A stretch of DNA of 6,255 nucleotides from assembly GCA_021780705.1 (NCBI GenBank), contig JAJXYG010000197.1, forward strand, positions 1 to 6,255. The letters are read 5' to 3'. Position 1 is the stretch's first letter. Every line of letters starts with the position of its first letter. Positions 1 through 5,932 of this stretch are shown here, piece after piece. Source of the DNA: Bacteroidota bacterium. Its GTDB lineage: Bacteria > Bacteroidota > Bacteroidia > Chitinophagales > Chitinophagaceae. The position numbers were made by a program, and so were the translations under genes. A model generated the notes under the pieces. That model had not been told where the DNA came from and ran no database searches. It saw nothing but the letters and a program-made list of their open reading frames with translations.

Positions 1-234
1 ACCGTGCACTATAAAGGGGTAACCCTCATTGGAAACTCAAACCTTCCTTCCACCATGCCTTCGGACGCCAGCAAATTATACGGAAAAAACATCATCAATT
101 TCCTGGAACTCCTGGTCGACAAGACCGGGCAGCTGCATCTGGATTTTTCAGATGAACTGGTGGCAGGAACCTGCATTACCCATTTGGGCAAGGTGACACA
201 CGAACGGGTGGCCGCCCTGCAGGGAAGTAAGTAG
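1..234 (+). CDS. pntAA: NAD(P) transhydrogenase alpha subunit, NAD(H)-binding part, C-terminal fragment (5' end outside window)
   Basis: This is the last 77 codons of the soluble subunit that binds NAD(H) (domain I) of the proton-translocating transhydrogenase, which transfers hydride from NADH to NADP+ on the cytoplasmic side of the membrane. The frame is open from the first base and ends at TAG 232-234. The fragment carries the family's C-terminal pattern: GVTLIG, then NLPSTMP, then the SKLYGKNIINFLELL stretch, matching the 'G-NLPS-P-AS-LYG-N--N-L' signature of PntA proteins. An internal GTG at position 4 would give a 76-residue ORF, but the homology runs through it, so the true start lies upstream of the window. 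The protein ends shortly after domain I instead of continuing into membrane helices, so this is the split type (separate PntAA and PntAB, as in Rhodospirillum rubrum) and not the E. coli fused alpha subunit. The next gene follows 41 bases downstream. Confidence 0.93.
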   Translation, partial: TVHYKGVTLIGNSNLPSTMPSDASKLYGKNIINFLELLVDKTGQLHLDFSDELVAGTCITHLGKVTHERVAALQGSK

Positions 235-275
235 ATTATTAATCCCCTGAAGAATTCAGGAATAAAATTAGGATT

Positions 276-590
276 ATGCATACGGTGATCGATTTCATAC
301 ACGCAAATGAGCAGGAAGTATACATCGTCATCCTCATGATTTTTTTGGGTATCGAAATCATAGGAAGAGTTCCCAGTGTATTGCATACCCCGCTCATGAG
401 CGGGGCCAATGCGATTCACGGAGTGGTGATCATCGGGGCGATCATCGTGATGGGAAAGGCGGAAAGCGGTAATACGGTAGCCTTGGTGCTGGGGTTTCTG
501 GCGGTGGTCCTGGGTACCCTGAATGTGGTAGGAGGCTTTGTGGTGACAGACCGGATGCTGGAAATGTTTAAAAAGAAAAAGAAAAACTGA
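276..590 (+). CDS. pntAB: NAD(P) transhydrogenase alpha subunit, membrane part (domain IIa)
   Basis: This 104-residue membrane protein supplies part of the proton channel (domain II) of the transhydrogenase. Three hydrophobic segments are visible, at about residues 15-32, 45-60 and 67-91, followed by a positively charged tail of five lysines. Three helices is the arrangement expected for the split-type subunit. The diagnostic motif LHTPLMSGANAI spans residues 36-47 (usual family form HTPLMS-TNAIS). His37 of that motif is conserved. His48 stands where E. coli-type proteins have Ser. The ATG at 276 gives a normal family length and is preceded by an AGGA-containing A-rich stretch. The gene sits between pntAA (41 bases upstream) and pntB (38 bases downstream), with no terminator evident between them, so a pntAA-pntAB-pntB operon is very likely. 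Confidence 0.95.
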   Translation: MHTVIDFIHANEQEVYIVILMIFLGIEIIGRVPSVLHTPLMSGANAIHGVVIIGAIIVMGKAESGNTVALVLGFLAVVLGTLNVVGGFVVTDRMLEMFKKKKKN

Positions 591-628
591 TTACTCCCTT
601 AATCCTCACTTTTGTCAATATTTAATAA

Positions 629-2059
629 ATGGGCGTAAGTATCTTATCGATTTTTTATCTCTTCGCTGCGGTTACCTATATTCTGGGCCTGAAGATGCTC
701 TCCAAACCTTCCACGGCGCGGGCGGGAAATCTGATCGCGGCAGGTGGTATGATTATCGCCATCTTCGGCACGATTTTTCTATATGAGGACCACGGTAAAA
801 AGCTGGGCAATTATGGTTGGATTTTTTCTGCCATCGCTATCGGAATCGTGATCGGAACCGTAACAGCAAAAAAAATCAAGATGACCGCCATGCCGGAACT
901 GGTGAGTTTCTTCAACGGAATGGGCGGGGCATGCGCATCCTTGATTTCCATTGTGGAATTTGATTACCTGGTCCGCGCAGGCAATCCCGCTGAAACTTAT
1001 TTTTCAGATGTCGCCCACCCGGGCCATTATTTAGCTATTATCGCAGGAACCATCATCGGAAGTGTATCCTTTGCAGGCAGCATGATTGCATGGGGGAAGC
1101 TGAATGGATCCATTAAAGATATCGTCTTCAAAGGACAGCATCTGGTTAACATGGTGGTACTCCTGCTGCTACTGGGGCTGTCCATTTATACCTATCATTC
1201 CCCCACTGCCCAGGTAAGGATTCTGTTTTATTCCACCGTGGCCCTTGCCCTGATTTATGGGGTGTTTTTTGTGATGCCCATCGGGGGAGCCGATATGCCG
1301 GTAGTGATATCCTTACTGAATTCCTTTACCGGGGTGGCCGCGGCCTGTGGTGGATTTTTGTACAACAATAAGGCGATGCTCACCGGTGGCATTCTGGTAG
1401 GAGCCGCTGGGACCCTGCTTACCGTGCTGATGTGTCAGGCCATGAATCGCAGCCTGGTCAATGTGCTCATTGGTAATTTCGGGGGAGGGCAGTCCAAAGC
1501 GGTGGCTGGCGGGAAAGGCCCCCAGGGGTCGGTTAAAGAGATCTCGGTCAGTGATGCGGCTATGGTCATGGGGTATTCCAAAAAGGTAATGATTGTACCG
1601 GGATACGGACTGGCAGTAGCCCAGGCCCAGCATACCTGCCATGACCTGGAAAAGGCTCTTGATGAAAGAGGGGTGGAAGTCAAATATGCCATCCACCCGG
1701 TGGCCGGCAGGATGCCAGGCCACATGAATGTGCTGCTGGCGGAAGCAGACGTGAGCTATGACAAACTTCTTGAAATGGACCAGGCCAACCAGGAATTTAA
1801 GGACACTGATGTGGTCCTCGTACTTGGGGCCAATGATGTGGTCAATCCGGCAGCAAAGAATGATCCTTCCTCTCCCATCTACGGGATGCCGGTGCTGGAG
1901 GTTGAACAGGCCAAAACCGTCATCGTCAATAAAAGATCCATGAAGCCGGGCTATGCGGGGATCGAAAATGAACTCTTCTTTCACCCGAAGACTTCCATGC
2001 TTTTCGGGGATGCCAAAAAAGTACTGCAGGAACTGCTGCAAGAGCTCAAGAATGCCTGA
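629..2059 (+). CDS. pntB: NAD(P) transhydrogenase beta subunit (domains IIb and III)
   Basis: This 476-residue subunit combines most of the proton-conducting membrane domain with the cytoplasmic NADP(H)-binding domain III. Residues 1 to about 285 contain roughly nine hydrophobic segments. After a Gly/Lys-rich linker near 287-300, domain III follows with its full set of family motifs: GYGLAVAQAQ at 325-334 (nucleotide-binding loop), HPVAGRMPGHMN at 356-367, GANDVVNPAA at 400-409, and KRSMKPGYAGIEN at 435-447, which forms the lid over NADP(H). The membrane motif MPELVSFFNGMGG has Asn96 at the position of E. coli beta His91. The ATG at 629 gives the usual length and is preceded by an A/T-rich stretch with no obvious Shine-Dalgarno. 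Together with PntAA and PntAB the protein would form the complete enzyme, which couples proton influx to NADPH formation for biosynthesis and redox defence. A long minus-strand open frame across its 3' half is read as a shadow. Confidence 0.97.
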   Translation: MGVSILSIFYLFAAVTYILGLKMLSKPSTARAGNLIAAGGMIIAIFGTIFLYEDHGKKLGNYGWIFSAIAIGIVIGTVTAKKIKMTAMPELVSFFNGMGGACASLISIVEFDYLVRAGNPAETYFSDVAHPGHYLAIIAGTIIGSVSFAGSMIAWGKLNGSIKDIVFKGQHLVNMVVLLLLLGLSIYTYHSPTAQVRILFYSTVALALIYGVFFVMPIGGADMPVVISLLNSFTGVAAACGGFLYNNKAMLTGGILVGAAGTLLTVLMCQAMNRSLVNVLIGNFGGGQSKAVAGGKGPQGSVKEISVSDAAMVMGYSKKVMIVPGYGLAVAQAQHTCHDLEKALDERGVEVKYAIHPVAGRMPGHMNVLLAEADVSYDKLLEMDQANQEFKDTDVVLVLGANDVVNPAAKNDPSSPIYGMPVLEVEQAKTVIVNKRSMKPGYAGIENELFFHPKTSMLFGDAKKVLQELLQELKNA

Positions 2060-2145
2060 ATCATACGCTGGAATCAGTTGAGCCTGCCTGCGGACGGTTT
2101 GTACACAGTAAAGCAATTATTTGAGTCAGGGGTCCCGCCAAATAA

Positions 2146-2168
2146 AATCCCCGGCATTGCCGGGGATT
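2146..2168. terminator. Probable bidirectional intrinsic terminator between convergent genes
   Basis: The two arms AATCCCCGGCA (2146-2156) and TGCCGGGGATT (2158-2168) are perfect reverse complements with one base between them, so a stem of about 10 pairs with a three-base loop can form. Read on the minus strand the stem runs into ATTTTATTT, a reasonable U-rich tail for the DUF1573 transcript. On the plus strand the bases after the stem (GTAGTAATTTTA) are less U-rich, so termination of pntB transcripts may be weaker. The position, 87 bases after the pntB stop and 59 bases after the stop of the facing gene, suits a shared terminator. Confidence 0.8.
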
Positions 2169-2226
2169 GTAGTAATTTTAATCGCTGCGTAGGGTGATCC
2201 GGAAGTAAGTATTTCCCAAGGGAAAA

Positions 2227-2649
2227 TTATCCCTTTTTGATCTGACCTGCCGCCACTGCTTTTTGATAATCGCTGGCGTCAAGCACTTCCCCGGTTAATT
2301 TGATGAATTTCACGTCAGGAGCTCCTGCAAATTTTACCGTAAGGGTTTTTTCTATATGCCCCAAGGTCGCTGCATTATAGGTGGCCTTGATATATCCGGT
2401 TTTTCCGGGAGGGATCGGAGCCTTGGTATAATCAGAAATCGTACATCCGCAGGAAGGCATAGCCTGGTCGATCAGCAGGTCGTCCTTGCCGATGTTGGTG
2501 ACGATGAAGGTAGCGGTAGCGGGCACATATTGCTTGATTTTGCCAAAATCATAGGTTTCCACATTGATTTTTGCGATATCATCTGCCTTCTTTTGGGCAA
2601 ACAGGGAGGTGGTTGAAAACAGCAGAAGGGCAAACAGTAATTGTTTCAT
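2227..2649 (-). CDS. Small secreted DUF1573 family protein (second gene of pair)
   Basis: This encodes a 140-residue exported protein of unknown function. The N-terminus is a clear signal peptide: MKQ, then a hydrophobic run at residues 4-17, with likely cleavage after Ala18 in the FAQ site common in Bacteroidota. The mature part is a single immunoglobulin-like beta domain of the DUF1573 type. Visible hallmarks are YDFGKI (33-38), FIVTNIGKDDLLI (48-60), the SCGCT motif with Cys67 and Cys69, and IPPGK (79-83) followed by an alternating beta-strand pattern ending near residue 122. The start lies 18 bases after the stop of the paralogous upstream gene, so the two probably share a transcript. DUF1573 domains resemble the ASPM/SPD-2/Hydin and MSP-like folds. 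Their role in the envelope is not established, and no ligand can be assigned. The last 18 residues after the domain are charged and may be a flexible tail. Confidence 0.88.
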   Translation of the reverse strand: MKQLLFALLLFSTTSLFAQKKADDIAKINVETYDFGKIKQYVPATATFIVTNIGKDDLLIDQAMPSCGCTISDYTKAPIPPGKTGYIKATYNAATLGHIEKTLTVKFAGAPDVKFIKLTGEVLDASDYQKAVAAGQIKKG

Positions 2650-2667
2650 GTTGACTTTTTTGATGAT

Positions 2668-3183
2668 TTATTGTTCGTTAGAGAGTGATTCTACAGTAGT
2701 ATTTAACGGAGCAGAAGTGACGGGGGTCTTCCAGACTTCCCCTTTTATTATGATTTGTTTGATTTCATTGTTTCCGTAAGTAATGGTTACTGGTTTGGCA
2801 AAGGGTCCCTCATTTTGCGCATTATATCCTACGGTAATTTTTGAGGTGCCGCCGGGAGGAATGGTATCCTTATTCCATTCCGGGGTGGTGCATCCGCAAC
2901 TGGCCTGAACCCGCTCCAGCGAAAGGGGTAGATTCCCGGTATTTTTGAACACAAAGACATGGGTGACCGGTTTGCCCTGGGGGATTTTTCCAAAATTGTA
3001 TTCAGATTCCTGAAGGGTCAGCTCCGGCGATGCCTGGGCAGGAACCGTATCCCTGACACAGCCAAATGGAGTTACAGCTGGGGTTTGGAGCCTTGAAAGT
3101 CCGGTTGGAACAACATTGACCGGACAGCAAAAACTTCCCAGCACTGCGAAAATTAAAAAAATAATGGAAATTGCCTTTTTCAT
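2668..3183 (-). CDS. Exported DUF1573 family protein (first gene of pair)
   Basis: This 171-residue protein is a paralogue of the gene immediately downstream. It starts with a signal sequence (MKK plus hydrophobic residues 4-18) that ends in GSFCC. Cys19 or Cys20 could be a lipidation site, but Phe at -1 is not a standard lipobox, so periplasmic/secreted and lipoprotein are both possible. A Pro/Thr-rich low-complexity segment (about 21-53) with an extra Cys42 links to one DUF1573 domain: YNFGKIPQGKP (62-72), FVFKNTGNLPLSL (77-89), ASCGCTTPEW with Cys96 and Cys98, and IPPGGTSKI (108-116). The ATG at 3183 is supported because it gives a complete signal peptide and lies about 20 bases downstream of the predicted transcription start. 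An alternative ATG at 3211 in another frame would lie upstream of that promoter's start and gives no signal peptide. Confidence 0.88.
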   Translation of the reverse strand: MKKAISIIFLIFAVLGSFCCPVNVVPTGLSRLQTPAVTPFGCVRDTVPAQASPELTLQESEYNFGKIPQGKPVTHVFVFKNTGNLPLSLERVQASCGCTTPEWNKDTIPPGGTSKITVGYNAQNEGPFAKPVTITYGNNEIKQIIIKGEVWKTPVTSAPLNTTVESLSNEQ

Positions 3184-3208
3184 TTCGACCGGATCCTACG
3201 GATTTTTT

Positions 3209-3241
3209 CAAAGATAATGAAACGGTGGATAAGCCCCCAAA
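3209..3241 (-). promoter_or_regulatory. Bacteroidota-type promoter for the DUF1573 pair
   Basis: Read on the minus strand, TATCTTTG (3216-3209) matches the Bacteroidota -7 consensus TAnnTTTG exactly. TTTG (3241-3238) lies 21 bases upstream, as expected for the -33 element (known spacing is roughly 17-23). Transcription would start a few bases beyond 3209, leaving a leader of about 20 bases before the ATG at 3183. The match is seen directly. Activity is inferred. Confidence 0.7.
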
Positions 3242-3287
3242 TTATAAACAGGAAGCCAGATTTTTAACAATCCTCGCTTATAATTGA

Positions 3288-3295
3288 TATTTTTG
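3288..3295 (+). promoter_or_regulatory. Candidate -7 promoter element abutting the E1 start
   Basis: TATTTTTG fits TAnnTTTG and ends five bases before the ATG at 3301. The upstream -33 partner is poor: only TTTT at 3262-3265, 22 bases away, without the G. If this element is used, transcription would begin at or within a base or two of the ATG, giving a leaderless or nearly leaderless mRNA. A/T-rich sequence makes chance matches common, so confidence is modest. Confidence 0.35.
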
Positions 3296-3300
3296 CTATA

Positions 3301-5688
3301 ATGGGTACACAACCGTCAAACGAGGAAACACTTCTTGAAAATCTTTCATTTGAAAAATTCAGGGAAGAAGTCTTAAATGATTACCGAATAGTATGCGAAA
3401 GCAGAGAGGCCAGTATTTTGGCCAGGAAGGAAGTCCTTACCGGCAAGGCAAAGTTTGGAATATTTGGTGATGGAAAGGAAGTCGCACAGGTGGCTATGGC
3501 CAAATTCTTCAAACCCGGTGATTTCAGGGCAGGATATTACCGGGACCAGACTTTTATGTTTGCTTCCGGACTTTCTACCATTGAACAGTTTTTCTCTCAG
3601 CTATATGCAGATCCGGAAATCGCCAACGACCCCTTTAGCGCAGGCAGGCAGATGAATTCCCATTTTGCCAGCCGGTTTGTCGATGAAAACGGGGACTGGA
3701 TGCCGTTGTCCGAACTCAAAAATATAACTTCGGACATAGCGCCAACTGCAGGACAAATGCCCCGGGCGCTGGGTATTGCCCTTGGGTCCAAATTATTTCG
3801 GGAATCTCCCGGCTATGGTCAATTCAGGGAACTGAGCGACAATGGAAACGAGGTATGTTTTTGCACCATCGGAGATGCTTCCACCTCAGAGGGGCATTTT
3901 TGGGAAACCATGAATGCGGCCGGAGTCTGGCAGATCCCGTTGGCGGTATTTGTATGGGATGACGGCTACGGTATTTCCGTTCCCAAAAAATACCAGACTA
4001 CCAAAGCATCCATTTCCAGGGCTATGGCCGGTTTACAAAAAGAAGAAAATACCAATGGGATCAATATTTATAACCTGAAAGGATGGGATTATGCGGGTAT
4101 GTGCGAGGCACTTGAAGGGGCCATCAAAAATATACGCAGGACTCACGTACCGGCCCTGTTTCATATAGAAGACATCACCCAACCTCTGGGTCATTCGACT
4201 TCAGGTAGCCAGGAGCGGTACAAGTCGCACGACCGGCTATCCTGGGAGCGCCATTGGGATTGTAAGAAACAAATGAGGGACTGGATTATAGGCAATGCCC
4301 TGGCTACGGAAACCGAAATGGTTGAAATAGAAAATGCCGCCAAGGCCCTGGTGAAGCAGAGCAGGAAGTCGGCCTGGGAAAAATATATCAATCCCATACG
4401 CAGTGAGGTCAATGAAGTGGTGGGTTTGTTGCAGCAGGACCTGGAAAATCAGGCTGACAAATCTGTCTATGATTCGTTGATCAATGAACTGGTAGCCAAT
4501 AAGGAGCCGCTCAGAAGAGACGTGCTAAAGACGTTGAGCCTGGCTATCGAAGTCATCAACCCCCAGCCTTCCGCTAAACTGATAGCCTATTATAACCGCC
4601 TTGCAAACGATAACCACCTGCGCTATAACACCCGGCTGTATAATGAAGGACCTAAATCTGCCCTGAAGGTAGAAATCAAAGCTCCTGTTTATGAGGCAGA
4701 TGCTCCAATGATTAACGGATATGAAGTACTGAACCGATATTTTGATGAGTTGTTCGCGGCCAACCCCAAAGTGGTGGCTTTCGGGGAAGATCTGGGTTAT
4801 ATCGGGGATGTCAACCAGGGATTCAGCGGATTGCAGGAAAAATATGGTTCATCCAGAATATTTGACACAGGGATACGGGAACTCAGCATCATGGGTGAAG
4901 GGATCGGATTGGCCCTCAGGGGACTCAGACCGATTGCGGAAATTCAGTATCTGGATTATTTGCTTTATGGACTTCAGCCTTTGAGTGATGATGTGTGCAC
5001 CACCCATTACCGGACTGCTGGACAGCAAAGTGTCCCCTTGATTGTGCGTACCCGCGGCCACCGCCTTGAGGGGATTTGGCACAGCGGATCTCCAATGGGG
5101 ATGATCCTCAATGCCCTAAGGGGTATGTATATCTGTGTGCCCAGAAATATGACTCAGGCGGTAGGGATGTACAATACCCTGCTGGGAAGCAATGATCCCG
5201 CAATCATGATCGAGTGCCTTAACGGGTACCGCCTGAAAGAAAAACTTCCGTCCAATCTTATCGACTATACCGTGGGGCTGGGCCTGCCTGAAATCATCCG
5301 TCCGGGAAAGGACATCACCATCGTGTCTTATGGTTCGGTCCTTAGGATCATCCAGGAGGCAGCTCAGGTGCTCAGTACCCTTCATATCGATTGTGAGATT
5401 ATCGATGTGCAGACTTTGCTTCCCTTTGATCGCAACCATTCTATTTTGGAATCCCTGAAAAAAACCAGCCGGATTCTTTTTGTGGATGAAGATGTTCCGG
5501 GAGGGGCTTCTTCTTTCATGTTTAATCAGGTCATGGAAACACAAGGAGGCTACCGGTGGCTGGATGTAGCTCCCAGGACCCTTACCAGCAAAGAGCATCG
5601 ACCTGCCTATGGTAGTGACGGCGACTACTTCAGCAAACCCAATGCCGAAGAGGTGGTCCGGATCGTCAAAGAAATGATGGCAGAATAG
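3301..5688 (+). CDS. Fused alpha/beta 2-oxoacid dehydrogenase E1 component (thiamine diphosphate dependent)
   Basis: This 795-residue cytoplasmic enzyme joins E1-alpha and E1-beta in one chain. E1 decarboxylates a 2-oxoacid and passes the acyl group to the lipoyl domain of E2. The alpha part (about 15-335) has KAKFGIFGDGKEV (49-61), YYRDQ (79-83), the thiamine-diphosphate motif starting GDASTSEG (191-198) and ending WDDGYGISV (219-227), and an active-site loop with GHSTSGS (297-303). A mainly helical stretch (about 335-460) links to the beta part, which has GEDLG (495-499, Glu496 at the usual catalytic position), FDTGIRELSIMGEGIG, WHSGS (593-597, with His594), and a transketolase C-terminal domain from about 665 with VDEDVPGGASS (728-738). 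Two substitutions stand out: the usual GDG is GDA, and the usual NN is DD. The overall pattern resembles branched-chain 2-oxoacid E1 more than the AceE type of pyruvate E1, and Bacteroidota have such fused forms, but substrate cannot be fixed from sequence. No E2 or E3 gene is in the window. The ATG at 3301 gives a sensible N-terminus, and the next in-frame Met is at residue 69, well inside the domain. Confidence 0.93.
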   Translation: MGTQPSNEETLLENLSFEKFREEVLNDYRIVCESREASILARKEVLTGKAKFGIFGDGKEVAQVAMAKFFKPGDFRAGYYRDQTFMFASGLSTIEQFFSQLYADPEIANDPFSAGRQMNSHFASRFVDENGDWMPLSELKNITSDIAPTAGQMPRALGIALGSKLFRESPGYGQFRELSDNGNEVCFCTIGDASTSEGHFWETMNAAGVWQIPLAVFVWDDGYGISVPKKYQTTKASISRAMAGLQKEENTNGINIYNLKGWDYAGMCEALEGAIKNIRRTHVPALFHIEDITQPLGHSTSGSQERYKSHDRLSWERHWDCKKQMRDWIIGNALATETEMVEIENAAKALVKQSRKSAWEKYINPIRSEVNEVVGLLQQDLENQADKSVYDSLINELVANKEPLRRDVLKTLSLAIEVINPQPSAKLIAYYNRLANDNHLRYNTRLYNEGPKSALKVEIKAPVYEADAPMINGYEVLNRYFDELFAANPKVVAFGEDLGYIGDVNQGFSGLQEKYGSSRIFDTGIRELSIMGEGIGLALRGLRPIAEIQYLDYLLYGLQPLSDDVCTTHYRTAGQQSVPLIVRTRGHRLEGIWHSGSPMGMILNALRGMYICVPRNMTQAVGMYNTLLGSNDPAIMIECLNGYRLKEKLPSNLIDYTVGLGLPEIIRPGKDITIVSYGSVLRIIQEAAQVLSTLHIDCEIIDVQTLLPFDRNHSILESLKKTSRILFVDEDVPGGASSFMFNQVMETQGGYRWLDVAPRTLTSKEHRPAYGSDGDYFSKPNAEEVVRIVKEMMAE

Positions 5689-5722
5689 CGCTTCTTTTTT
5701 CCTTAATTAATAATACCTCAGT

Positions 5723-5932
5723 TTAGAGAGACAGGTTCGGATAGTCCCAATCCACTCTCCTGATTCCCGATTTTAGGAAGGTTCCCGTTTTCCGTTTGAC
5801 TTTGAAGTGGAAGAAGCAAATGCCACATTCATCACACAGAAAAATTGACTTTTCCCAGGTCATATCCCGGCCCATGCAAATACCGTCTACCCTTATGATA
5901 GGCTGCCCTAGCGCATTTTTTGCCACAATCAT
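5723..5932 (-). CDS. Possible small hypothetical protein, or 3' part of a broken gene
   Basis: This is a 69-residue open frame starting ATG at 5932 and ending TAA at 5723. It is not a family I recognise. The centre holds a cysteine cluster, CDECGIC (33-39), after an isolated Cys19, then a basic stretch with KVKRKTG. Its codons show a fair share of G/C third positions, loosely like the confident genes nearby. There is no signal peptide or membrane segment. The ATG directly follows, in the same frame, the TAA that ends an open frame reaching in from the window edge, so it could be a separate coupled gene, the downstream half of a gene split by a nonsense codon, or chance. Confidence 0.25.
   Translation of the reverse strand: MIVAKNALGQPIIRVDGICMGRDMTWEKSIFLCDECGICFFHFKVKRKTGTFLKSGIRRVDWDYPNLSL

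Noticed and set aside
246..260. A small hairpin (CCTGAA / TTCAGG around GAA) between pntAA and pntAB
   Set aside because: A six-pair stem with no U-tract is too weak for a terminator and could easily occur by chance. No evidence of a regulatory role.
9..419. A 136-codon minus-strand open frame across the end of pntAA and the start of pntAB
   Set aside because: It overlaps two confidently identified genes and the spacer between them, and has no recognisable domain or signal.
1313..2116. A 267-codon minus-strand open frame opposite the 3' half of pntB
   Set aside because: It lies antisense to well-conserved PntB domain III motifs, its translation is His/Arg-rich with no recognisable domain, and it runs through the terminator-side spacer. 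It is best explained as a shadow of pntB codon usage.
2212..2225. TTTCCC-AA-GGGAAA inverted repeat next to the DUF1573 stop codon
   Set aside because: It is short, has a two-base gap too small for a stable loop, and lies next to a much better terminator hairpin.
3466..3474. A GDG tripeptide (residues 56-58) in E1 that looks like the thiamine-diphosphate motif start
   Set aside because: It is too close to the N-terminus and is followed by KEV, aligning with the conserved 'G-E-A' region of E1-alpha. The true cofactor motif begins at residue 191.
5116..5598. A 160-codon minus-strand open frame inside the E1 gene
   Set aside because: It is antisense to conserved E1 beta and transketolase C-terminal motifs, and its composition is typical of a shadow frame.
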